A stretch of DNA of 64,000 nt from Viola odorata (taxonomy: Eukaryota > Streptophyta > Magnoliopsida > Malpighiales > Violaceae). The position numbers and the translations under genes are program-made. Below the pieces are notes generated by a model. The model saw nothing but the letters and a program-made list of their open reading frames with translations, did no database searches and had not been told where the DNA came from. Below are positions 52,345-63,075 of this stretch, one piece after another. Numbering within the stretch: position 1 is the first letter of the stretch; every line of letters starts with the position of its first letter. The stretch spans positions 36,521,514 to 36,585,513 of the forward strand of contig OY829537.1 in assembly GCA_963691705.1 (NCBI GenBank), read 5' to 3'.

Positions 52345-53266
52345 TAATTCTAATAAATTAATTTATCAAAGAAAATATTCAAAAGTTGTAGCAATAACTA
52401 TGACAAATTCTTTTAAGTAAAATTTGATAGGATGGATATTCGAAACTTGGGTTAATACACCCACGGTCCCAAATGTTTGTCATTTTATTTTAATCAGTCC
52501 CAAACATTTTTTTTCTATTTTTATCGGTCTCAAACATTTTATCTGTTAGTTCAATATAGTCCCAACTGTAAAAAATATTAACGGAGAGAAACTCCGTTAA
52601 TATTTTATTATTTTAATAATTTTTTATGACACTTGGGTCCCATACGTCAGAAAATATAAAAAAATGAAAAATCTAATAAAATAGGAAACATATTTTAAAA
52701 AATCTAATAAAATGCGAAGATGCCATTAAATTTTTAAATTTTTATGTTTTCTTTTACATTTTCATATTTTTTAAATTTTTTGGTTTTCTTTAATTTCGAA
52801 ATGAATTATCAAGTTTTACATATCCTTTTTTTAACCTTTTTAATTTTTAAAATATCTCATATTTTATTAGATTTCTCCTATTTCTCCTATATTGTTCTTC
52901 TTTTATTAGATTTTTATTAATTTCCTATATTTTTTTAAATCCTATTTATTAGATCTTTTAAATTATTTTTCCTATTTTATTAGATTTTGCTATATTTTTT
53001 AAAATGTTTCCTATTTTATTAGATTTTCATTATTTTGCTATATTTTGTAAACATATTTTTCATATTTTATTTGATTTTTATTAATTTCCTATATTTTTTA
53101 AAAACATTTTTCCTCTTTTATTATATTTTTTAAATTATTTTTCCTATTTTTGTAAAAATATTTTTTCCTATATTTTTTGAAAAATATTTTCTGACATGTG
53201 GGACCCGATTATCAAGAACAATTATTTAAATAAAGAAATGTAATAGAGTTTGTCTCCATTAAATTG
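52345..53266. mobile_element. Foldback MITE (copy 2), inverted relative to copy 1, with flank
   Basis: 52345-52450 is the shared flank and 52452-53266 the element (gttaatacacccacggtccc...). The far TIR is cut at about 53266 (tgtctccatta), before its outer ~75 bp. The interior is AT-rich with tttattagattt repeats. Confidence 0.75.
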
Positions 53267-53291
53267 TGAGTGATGTGTTTTCATACTAAAA

Positions 53292-53908
53292 TAGTGTTTG
53301 GTTAATGGAATGTTATTTTTCCCTTTGGAGGGAATGTTAGTTTTTTGCATTTGGTTAGCATTTAAGATTCACTGGAAAGTATTGTTTTTGTATTTGTTTT
53401 ATATTCGGGAATCTTAAAAGAAACTAAGAAAAAATACTCTTTATCTTTAAACAAAAATAATTATTTAACTATTTTAAATACAATACAAAATGAATATTTT
53501 TAATTTATTCTAAAATATAATATATTTAAAAATAATATTGTGCAAATAATATATTTAAAAATAATATTGTGCAAATAACATATTGATAAATTTAAATTAA
53601 CAAACAAAATAAAAAATAATAATGAGAAAAGGTTGAGTATAAACTCTTTTTTTTTATAAATATAGATTAATGTATATAGTAAAATAAAATGGACAAATAT
53701 GTAATTTTTTTATAAAAAAATATTATTTTCCCTAGATTTGTGAATCACTTTCCCTACCCCCCCAGGTAGGAAATCACTTCCCTCCATTTTGCGGGAAAGT
53801 AGAGAGGTCAAGGAAAGTTGGATTCTTCCTTGTGTCAACCAAATGCAATAAAGTTCGGAATCTCAGTTTCACGAGTCACTTTCTCCCTTGATTTCGCCAA
53901 CCAAACAC
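53292..53908. mobile_element. Small TIR element (MITE), tagtgtttggtt ends
   Basis: Left end atagtgtttggttaatgga; right end, on the other strand, gtagtgtttggttggcga. A second inner pair (gtgaatcactttccct versus agattcactggaaag) also folds. The 'GTGTTTGGTT' end is common in plant hAT and PIF/Harbinger MITEs. The target duplication was not resolved (ctaa occurs on both sides). No coding. Confidence 0.6.
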
Positions 53909-54612
53909 TACCTAAGGGTTCAGAAAGCGCTTGCTTGACTAATCCTAGATGCTCTGATACGATCATGCCAAGCCTAATATTGGTGATGAATGAGCACACA
54001 CTCGGAGATTGGGAGGCATGCACGCACCTATTGTCGACCCTAAGGCTTGCACCAACCCTATGCCACCCGCGTGGCCGAGCTCCGAAAATTGGACAACAAC
54101 TAAAGGTATACCGTTAGTCACTGGAGATTTTTACTCCAAAAAGTGTTTCTTATTAACGGCATACCGTTAAGCCTTAACGACATACCGTTAAGGATTGAAA
54201 AGTTGGACGAAAATTGGACTCTTTAGGGTTTGGAGTGCCAGTTTGTGTAATAGTATAAATAGCTAGTTTCTTTCTTATTTTCCTCAATTTATGTTAAGTG
54301 TTTGTTGCTTGAGTTTGAGAATACTCCTCGCTCTAAACACCTTGAATTCCCTTGTGAGATTCTAGGTTTGAAGACACTTTGATCCCTTGCATGTAAAATG
54401 ATAAGTCTTCAAATTGTAGTTTGTTGCTACCTCATTGTGAGTGTTTGTGTGATTGTAACATTGTGTAATATTCAAGACTCCAACTTTGTGTATCAATTTC
54501 CAAGTTTAAATCAAATGTTCATGATTGTTCAAGTCTACTTCATCTCCAAGTATCCATCCGCATTTGTAAACTCATGTTTATTTTTGACGGGTTTGGCACT
54601 CAGTCAAAATTT
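53909..54612 (+). repeat. Athila-type LTR remnant ending at a PBS
   Basis: It contains tagtataaatagctagt (TATA, near 54258) and ends ggcactcagtca before the PBS. Its 5' limit is unclear because of the MITE to the left. Confidence 0.5.
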
Positions 54613-54630
54613 TGGCGCCGTTGTCAGGGA
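54613..54630 (+). other. Primer-binding site, tRNA-Asp type (Athila)
   Basis: tggcgccgttgtcaggga follows aaaatttt, close to the tRNA-Asp-complementary PBS (TGGCGCCGTTGCC) usual for Athila. Confidence 0.75.
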
Positions 54631-54667
54631 GCTAACGGATACTGATATTTGTGTTTTCTTATTTTAT

Positions 54668-55200
54668 GACCAGGTCATCTCGTGGAGAATTGATACCTTT
54701 CAATCTAGAGCTGACTAGAGCAGGAAGAGAAAACTGAAAGAGAAACAAACGAGGATTAGTACTACCTAATCCACCCCGAGAAGAATGTCTCGATCCTGAC
54801 CACTTCCTTAATCAGGAAGTAGACCAAGTTGTACCGGAACCGATTTCGATAATCAATATGGAACAACCTGCAGAACAAACTCTCAGACAGCTGAACCAAG
54901 GAGCAGAATAAGAAACTTACTCTTCCCTCAATTTACTACCGGCAGATCACGACTGGGCTATCAAAACCAATGTCATCCATAATCTGAAAAAGTTCCATGG
55001 CCACTCCAACGAAAATCCCTACATCTACTTGAAGACTTTCCATTTGGAGTGCGATGCTCTTAAGCCTCGTGATGTGCCTCTCGACAGGGAAAAGTGAAAG
55101 CTTTTCAGTGGTCCTTAGAAGATTCGGCTAGGAACTGGTTTTACAGTTTGCCTCACAATACAATCAGCACTTGGGCAAAAATGCCTGGCCCCTATAGCAC
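54668..55200 (+). pseudogene. Athila gag N-terminal fragment
   Basis: From ATG 54668 (MTRSSRGELIPF...) the frames carry NPPREECLDPDHFLNQEVDQ and KFHGHSNENPYIYLKTFHLE, then DALKPRDVPLD, the start of an Athila gag core, with several stops and a frameshift near 55100. It is cut near 55200 where LTR-like sequence begins. Confidence 0.7.
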
Positions 55201-55580
55201 GTCTATGGCATAGGAATAGAATATTTCTGCGCCGATGATTGTCTTGCCCTCGACGCAACCCGAGATGATACCTTTGCTAAGATTTTCTCTCATTTGACTT
55301 TACCTCGTTTAATTTCTTATTTGCTTTTGTTTATAATGGTTATTCCATTTACTTTACTATTTCTGTCCTTGTTAGCTGTCTAGGTCTCGATCTCTTTTGG
55401 TTAACTCGTTTAACCAACAAACCCCCTTATTGTTTCTTTTATTGTTTTACTTTATATCTGGCCTTGTCTAGTGTATGTCTTCATCATTCTCTATGGATCG
55501 AACCTCTTGCCACTATCTTCAATCTCTTTTGTTGCATGTGATAAGTTGTAATTATTTTTTAGTGTCTCGACAGCACATCA
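55201..55580 (+). repeat. 3' part of an Athila LTR
   Basis: T-rich sequence ending cgacagcacatca at 55580, directly before a PBS. The start is not defined. Confidence 0.5.
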
Positions 55581-55586
55581 AAAAAT

Positions 55587-55600
55587 TGGCGCCGTTGCCG
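55587..55600 (+). other. Primer-binding site, tRNA-Asp type (Athila)
   Basis: tggcgccgttgccg after aaaaat, the standard Athila PBS. It defines the 5' end of the element that follows. Confidence 0.85.
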
Positions 55601-55682
55601 AGGAGTGGTGTTAAGGCTTGCCCTAGACAGTTCTAGATATTTTTTTAATTTTTTTCATTTCTTTTAGTTATTTCTTTCTTCA

Positions 55683-58200
55683 ATGTCTTATTTTAATTCT
55701 TATTCTCACTCACCCTCTTTTCCTCACTATTTTACTCCTAACCCCCCGTGGTGGAAAGGAAATTTCAACTATGGAGTGCAACCCGTACCTAGCTATCAAT
55801 ATTTTCAGCCTCCACAACCTCTACAAGAGACACGACTGTCTCAAGAAGATAGGGCAAGATTAGCTGACATAGCGGACCAAGTTGAGAAGATAGGGCCATT
55901 ACAGTTTGCCTTACAATACAATCAGTACTTGAACAAATACTGGAACGCAACCAAAGTTGGAGCAGCAAGGAAAAATCTCGTCTCCATCCAACAAAGAGAA
56001 ACCAAAAATTACGGAGAATACTACCAAAGATTCAAGGATTTACAGGACATTTGTCCTACACATGGAGTAACTAATCAAGCTCTTATTCAATACTTTTTTG
56101 ATGGAATGGGACAAAGTGATAAAGAAAGAGTAGATGCTGTTGCTGGAGGAGTATTGCTAGATGTCGCTCCTACTCGAGCCAAACAATTACTCCAAACAAT
56201 GGCCAAAAATTGCTGCAATTATGGCGTCTCAGAACGCTCTAACCTTACTACTTCTTCTGTTAATTCAGTTTCTATGGAACAACAAATTGCTAGCATTGCT
56301 AATTTTATTCAAAATCTTTCTACAGGTGCTACTAGCCAAGACAGTAGCAATACCGTGACTGTGTGTGGAATATGTTGCCAGACTGACCACCACACCAATC
56401 ACTATTCCATGCTTCAACCACCTACAGTAGAGGAGGTCACTACTCAGCTAAACGTTGCCTATGGTTTCAATCAGAATCAACAATATAAGTACCCTCCTAA
56501 CAACAATCCCTACTCAAACACCTACAATCCCAGATGGAGGCATCACCCAAATTTTAGTTGGACTCAAAATCAACCTCAAACCAATTTCACTCTCTCAAAC
56601 CAATCACAACAACCACCATTCAACCTTCAAAGCTTTGTTCCTAGACCACCACACAACCAAAATAACCAACCCCTCAAACTGCCTGCACCCCCACAACCAT
56701 TACAGATTATTGGTCTCACACGTGATGCTGAAATAAACAAAACCTTTGCTCAACACAGTGTCGTGCTTGCTGAAATTTAGAAACAACTGAAGTTACTACT
56801 GGAAGATAACTAGAAGCAAGGGAAGTTACCATCAAACATGATAGACAACCCCAAGCATAATGTGAGTGCAATCAGTTTGAGAACTGGTGTACACTTGCCT
56901 GAAAGAGCAGAGACTGTGGCCCTTGAACAAAAAACGAAGAAGTCGAGGCACAAGAATTGGGAGGAGGTGATAGAGTTTGAAAGGCAGTATAAGTACAAAT
57001 CTCCGGAACAGATTGAGGAGGAGGAGGCAGAAGAGATGGAAGAAACAGAGAAGATCATAGCGATAGAGGATGAACCCTTTTTGGCCAAAGAAGATGCTGA
57101 GGTAGAAAGATTGGCAGAGAAAGCTGAAAAGGAAGCCAAGAAGAACGAAGAAACCGTTAAGCAAAAGAAGGACGATGCACCTCCACCTTTCCCACCGGCC
57201 CTCTCTAAGACGAAAAAGGAGAGAGAGGAAAAGGAATTTATGAAAATATTCAGAAAAATGGCAATTAACATTCCAATGCTTGAATTGATTGCTAAAATTC
57301 AAAGTTATGCTATATTCCTTAAAAGTTTATGCTCTGGCAGAAAGAAACTTGCAGGTCTTGAATAGGAAGGCTTAACGAAGAATGTTTCTTCGGTAATCCA
57401 ATCCAGACTTCAAGAGAAATGCACAGATCAAGGCACATTTGACATTCCTTGCAAGATAGGAGAAAAGAAGATGGAGAAAGCCTTGTGTTACTTAGGAGCT
57501 AGAATCAACGTACTTTCACTTGCAAAATATGAAAGGCTTAACATCGGAACCATGAAGGAAAATAGAATAGCGATACATCTCACAGACAAATCCATCATCT
57601 ATCCCAAGGGAGTTGTTGAGGACGTTCTAGTCCAAGTTAATGATTTTATCTATCCTGACGATTTGTATGTTGTTGATATGAATATGGATTTTTCTACAAA
57701 CAATTCTGACGTCCTTTTAGGCAGACCTTTCTTAAGGACTGTGAGGGCTTTGATTGATGTTTTTCATGGATGCTTAAGCCTTGAATATTGTGGACATACA
57801 ATTAAGTTCAACATGTATGATGTAGCGAAGAAATCAAGCGAGATGCACAACTTAAATTTCATTAATATTTATAAACAACCTACTGATGGAATTTTTAACC
57901 TGTGTGGAAATGACTTACTTAATTGTGATCTTATTAGGAAAAAGAAGGAAAAGAAGCGGAAGCAAATGAAGGAAGGATCAACCGATTCAGCGGATCCCGA
58001 GAAAGGATTCAATGTTTTAGACCCTTTAATAGAAAATGGATTAAATTCTGATCAAATCTTATGTTTCCTACGCAAGGTACCGAAAGGGGCCAAGAATGTG
58101 AGCCTTGCCGAAGAAAAAGTAATTCGTATAGAGAAAAGCCGCTGGCCAAGAAAGCTCATTTTCAACACGTGTCCCTCAGAATGTATAAAAGTACGAGGAA
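55683..58200 (+). pseudogene. Athila gag-protease, one frame with in-frame stops
   Basis: One frame from ATG 55683, stopped only by TAG at 56778, 56811 and 57363. The N-terminus is unusual (Phe/Tyr/Pro-rich, SYFNSYSHSPSFPHYFTPNP). The gag core follows: QQRETKNYGEYYQRFKDLQD and QALIQYFFDGMGQSD, then a Cys/His finger CGICCQTDHHTNHYSML (incomplete). A Glu/Lys coiled region (QIEEEEAEEMEETEKIIAIE) and INIPMLELIAKIQSYAIFLK end gag. Protease is recognised by YPKGVVEDVLVQVNDFIYPD and DVLLGRPFLRTVRALIDV; its active site, normally CDLGAS, reads CYLGAR, so the catalytic Asp is lost. Confidence 0.87.
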
Positions 58201-60418
58201 TTAGGGAACACTTTCCCCATTTCCACAACCCCTTTCCCTCTTCAAATACAACTGCCCTCCCCTTCCTTAGACAACCGCTTTACCCCAACCTCCCAAAAAC
58301 TGTCGTTGCTATAATGCCAAGGTCTAAAGCCTCAATTGTAGCTGAATATCTAGCTCAATACGTGAAAAGCTCTTCACCGCCTACCCCATCAACCGTCCAC
58401 ACAACCCCCTCTAGCTCCCAACCACCAAGAAACCCATCACCTGTACCCATAATGACCACAAATTCAGCATCACCAAGTCCATAGGTGACCACCAACTCGC
58501 AGAGACAAGAAGCGAAGTCCGCAAAAATTTCTACATCTACTGTCCTTACTCCTTTTGACACTGTCGTCGATTCAGCATCATGAGTACTATCCCACACCAT
58601 AAATAGCCCACCAGATAAATTCCAACCATCAACTGCCATCCCAAAAATTTCCACAGCAATAGAACAACCAAACGAAAGGATTGGACAAATACCGCCTATG
58701 TCTGACACCGACTCCGATGAAGTACCACTGAGCCGACTGCGGAAGAGGAGGTTAGAGCCGACGACGTCTGCCCAGGCAAAAGAGAAGCAAGCCAAGATGA
58801 GGATGGATACTTAGGCTCCGAAAGGGACCAATAATCCACCTGTCATGGCCAAGAACTCAGCCAATCCAACCCCAACACAGAACCCTAACATGCCTGCACC
58901 TGCAACAACTCCAACTACCGTTCCTGGCCAAAGATTCAAGCAAGTGGCCCACAAAATCTCTCGACTGAGGATCGAAGCTTCCTCCCCTATCGCTGAACAT
59001 CGCAAGGGAAAAGAACCCATAACCCTCACGCTAGAATCAGAAGAAGAGTTTGCAAGTGGCTATCCCTAAAACATCTCCAATCCAGACAATGTGGTCAAAG
59101 ATACGAAACTCACCCTTCAATCCTCTAATTTTGGTGGCTGGTTGAACTTTGATTCCCATGATGTACAGGAGAGACTAGAAAAATGGATTAAAAATGGTGA
59201 GATTATCCCTTGTGTTATTTTTGCATATGAACTGCGTCATAACCTAGATGTGTCCACTAGGCTCAAGAAAATAGTTAATGATATGGGATGGGGTCCTGTG
59301 TTTTTTGTGATAAATATTGTGCATACTGAATTGTGCCTGGAGTTCTACTCCACATTGTGGGTAGATTTTGCTGCTTTAGACTTAAGGGCAGGGAACGCCC
59401 TGATGTTTTTAAAAAAGATGTCATAAACTTTAGATTGTGTGGTCACTAGAAACACTTGAGTTTGCATGAATTTGATGTCCTGCTAGGTTTTGCCCCTAAT
59501 GGCAAGAAACTTCCCCCTTGGTACCCCTCAATTCACTACGACATTCCCAAGGACTAGGATGCCACCGAAGCTTTTAGATTCCTCACAGGAAACCCAAAAG
59601 CTCAATTCACCAAAACCTCCAAAGCACATGAGCTTTGTGACCCAGTCCTGAGAATCCTTCCCAAAGTCTTAGCCATCAATATGTATGCCAAGAGAAACAT
59701 GTTTGGCGCCCTGTACAAGACTTAGTTGTTTATTTTATGGTGCATGAATTTTGATCAAAAAGTTAGCTTAGGTTATTGGTTGGCCAAGCAGTTTGCTGCT
59801 TCTAAAAATAAAATAATTTTAGGTAGCTTGATAACCATGCTTGCATGTAAATCTGGACACCTCAATTATGACACTGCCAAGCTCCTGGAAGTTAATGCAC
59901 ATAAACTGCTTGATATAAAAGCCCTTGACCAAATGGGATTTTTCCATTTGGAGAAAGGAGTTGTTTGTTATAATATAGGGCACACATCGAAGGCTGAGAG
60001 AATCTTTGGAGGAAACCACATAGGGCCATACCAGTTTGCACCTTTGAAGTCCCCTTCAGGACCAAAGAATAGTGCGAGAAGAATCGAGCCGACAGCTGAG
60101 CATCATATTGACCAAGGTACTGGTCTTGACCAAGACCAACGACAGTAGGCAGACACTTCCCCTACACCAGAGCCCACTCAATGCAATATGCCAAAAATCC
60201 TGAATTCTCTGTACCAGAATAACCAGCTCCTCACAACCATGCAATAAACACTGCCCAACAACAGACCATTCTTGAACTCTAACAGGACCAAAAAGCTGCT
60301 TTCACCATCATGATAAAATTCCTCAACGGTCTCCGTAGCATGGATTCAGCCATAGTAGGTCTCCATGCTAAGCTTGATTCATAGGCCGACTCCTCCTTTG
60401 ACTCAGAGTCAGAACCTA
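58201..60418 (+). pseudogene. Athila env-like protein fused directly after protease
   Basis: No RT, RNase H or integrase lies between protease and this region. The same frame continues to MPRSKASIVAEYLAQYVKSS (58313) and a Pro/Ser-rich stretch. Stops are at 58482, 58581, 58812, 59067 and 59424. The conserved core is FGGWLNFDSHDVQERLEKWI, NDMGWGPVFF and ELCLEFYSTLW, aligning with GWLNFDD...IGWEPLFF...LTLEFYASFW at 42.3-42.6 kb. The later block SLGYWLAKQFAASKNKIILG (from 59726) aligns with NLGFWLCKQFKSVKNKMSLG. It ends in SESEPK and stop at 60418-60422. No 3' LTR of this element is in the window. Confidence 0.82.
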
Positions 60419-60439
60419 AGTAACTGTCGCATGTTGGTC

Positions 60440-61177
60440 TGATGATGCGAGCACGAGCTAGAAAGCTTCAAGACAAGTTGTCATCTCTCATTCACAAGGA
60501 GCTGGAGTGTGAGATGACAAGTGAAAAGCCCGAGTCGTTTGGAAGATAGTCCAAACCCTAATTTGGGGTGCGGAGGCGCGCGCTCAAACCCTAGTCCGAG
60601 TGCTTGACGCGAGGACTCCTTGTCCTTCGAGCGCTAGGACTCCTTGTCCTTTTGGCATTTCCCTTGTCTGATTTGGGCAATGACTTTTGTTTCCATTTTT
60701 TAATTAATTAGTTTATTAGTTTATTTAATTAATTAGTTAATTAAGTCAATAACCTTATTTAGAACTCCTACTTGTAATCCGATTAGGGTTGCTTGTATAA
60801 GAACACTGTTTTGCCTCCTTTTGAAGGTTGGCTGTTATTTTGATAAAATTGAGACTTCTCTCTTCAAATCTCTGCCCATTGTTCATCGATTGAACCTTGT
60901 TCCTTCTCAAGTCCGCAATACTCGAGTCGTCAAACAAGTAAAACTGAAATTGCAACCCCATTGTTTCGTTTCTCTTAGTGTGATTCTCACATTGTTGAGT
61001 CTAGTCCTAGGAATCCATTTCAAGATCCTTGACTTGAAATCAATTAGGCTCTTAGCACAGGTTAGCTAAGTGGTCTAAGTTCGTACTCGTTGAGTTCATT
61101 ATTTCTGCATCGAAATCCATCCTTGAACAACGATCAGAATTACGTGTTATGCATCCTACGCAACTAGGATAGTATCA
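60440..61177 (+). repeat. Chromovirus (CRM-like) LTR, sense orientation
   Basis: It ends ggatagtatca at 61177 and is followed by gttggtagcggagc, similar to the PBS next to the CRM LTR. The first ~110 bp encode MMRARARKLQDKLSSLIHKE, the type of C-terminal pol tail that CRM-related elements place inside their LTR. The start tgatgatgcg (60440) is inferred. From about 60690 to the end it matches 63076-63560 in inverse orientation. Confidence 0.7.
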
Positions 61178-61971
61178 GTTGGTAGCGGAGCTTAAGGCGT
61201 TCAAAGATTGGTAAGTATTTTCAACTTTTCATTGCTGAAATCGGTTTCTTCTTTTACTCCATTCTAAAATCGATTTTCTTGTGTGCTTGGTTTCTTGTGT
61301 TGAAATTAGCTAAATTACTTGCGTTTTCTACCAACAAAGAGGTCACGAAATACAAAAGAAAATCTGTGCAATTTCTGTCAAGTCGAAATTGAATTTTAAT
61401 ATATAGCTATTGAAGTCCGATTTGAGTGAAAAAGGATCCGTTGGAAAGCTGTATTTATTGGGTGTTCGAATAAAAAAGAATCAGTTGATTCGGAGTCCGG
61501 AGTAAAAAGCTGTGGTTGAAACACTAAATTGTGTTCATAGTAAAAAAAAAAAAAAAAAAAAATATTTGCTCACTAAATTAAATTTAGAAAGGAAGCGAAT
61601 TGAAGTGCAATTGGATATTAAAATCAGAACTAAAAAATTGAATTTGTTGAGTCATTTCGAGTTAATTTGAGCTTTCTTTGATTCCTTGAAATTGCCTTCA
61701 ACTCTACTTGCTATTTGTTTGATTGATTGTTCTTGCAATTACTCAAATATCAAGTATCACTTTTCTTTCAGTGCTAGTTGTCTTTGAGAGTCTTCTTGGA
61801 AGCCTTTTCTTGAACTCTTGAGTCTCGCTAATGCTTGAACAATTGCAGGGATTTTTTGAGTGAATTTTGTGAGATTAATAGAGAGTGAAACAGAGTAAAC
61901 ACGTGAGAGAGTGCTAGGTTAGTGCAATTTTACGCTTCTACTTTCTTGTTGTGACTTTTAGGAACTTCTAG
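61178..61971 (+). other. Chromovirus leader (5' UTR) with PBS
   Basis: PBS-like gttggtagcggagcttaagg at 61178-61197. The rest is AT-rich with an A run at 61543-61562. No gene seen. Confidence 0.6.
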
Positions 61972-63075
61972 ATGTCTCAAGAAGGAGATATGGTAGCCGC
62001 ATTTGCGGCTATCCACGAAGAGTTGAGGGCGATGAGAGAAAGGCAGTTGGCTTCTGATGTTGAGATAGCTAGACTAGTGGCGCTAGGCACCATAAACCCT
62101 ATCCCTAGGGCAGTGGGCGAGCCAAGTGACGGTCATGTTTCGGATATGTCCGATGAGGATGCCAATGCGCGTAGGCAGCCACTCATTCCACCGGCTGCCA
62201 ACGTCAATCCCCAACGTGACCTTGCAAGAGTTCATCCGAGGCAGGTTGCTAGACGTGGGCCTCAAGTACCACATGTGAATTGGGAGGAAGAGCTCGATGG
62301 GGGTGAAGGGTATATAAGATGCCGAGATGGTCCCAAAGGGAGGGCCGAGAGATAGCCTAGGGATGAGGCTAGAGTTGATGCAAATATTGGCAGCATCAAA
62401 ATGAAAATTCATCTGTTTGATGGTGCTGATGATCCGGATGCATACCTGATGTGGGAAAGGAAGGTAAAGTCCATCTTCCTTTGCCATAATTACTCCGAGG
62501 ACAAGAAGGTGAAGTTGACAGCCGTGGAGTTTAGTGGATATGCGGTTCATTGGTGGGAACAGGTTAATCTCAAGCGAACTAACATAGGAGACGTACCGAT
62601 TCAGACTTGGGATTTCATGAAAACAATCATGAGGCGTCGATTTGTCCCTACACACTTTAGTCGTGAACTTCACGAAAGGTTGCAGACCTTGACACAAGGG
62701 AGTAAGGGTGTTGGTGCTTACTTTAATGAGATGGAAGTAGCCTTGGCTCAAGCAGGGGTCGAGGAGAGTTTGGAAGCAACTATGGCTCGTTTCACTAGCG
62801 GGCTGAACCAAGAGATTGCTCATGCGTTAGAATTGACGCAATATACTACACTTGAGGAGATGCTTCACATGGCTCTTAAGATTGAGAAACATAGGAAAGC
62901 TAAGGGTTCCTATAAGTCTTCTGCGAGTTCATCATCTTGGAAGAAGTCATCTTCGGTTAAGGATGACAAGAGTGCGGCTGCTGCACCAAAGGCGTTACCT
63001 TACGCCTCAAAGAGAACCTCTAGTACGGCTATAACTCCCAAACCGGTTAGTAACAAACCCTATACTCCACCTACT
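61972..63075 (+). pseudogene. Chromovirus gag, truncated, one in-frame stop
   Basis: Starts MSQEGDMVAAFAAIHEELRA; TAG at 62353-62355 (RAER-stop-PRDEA); the same frame then gives IHLFDGADDPDAYLMWERKV, EFSGYAVHWWEQVNLKRTNI, MRRRFVPTHFSRELHERLQT and TMARFTSGLNQEIAHALELT. This is a chromovirus Retrotrans_gag domain, related to the CRM gag at 31.7 kb (GYAVSWWEKM, RFVPYTYKRDL). A Ser/Lys-rich tail follows. The frame is cut at 63075 by the inverted LTR before any zinc knuckle, so no pol is present. Confidence 0.88.

Noticed and set aside
55683..55940. Unusual Phe/Tyr/Pro-rich N-terminus of the Athila gag as a captured host exon
   Set aside because: Composition is odd, but no host family was recognised and it is continuous in frame with gag; a database search would be needed to revive this.
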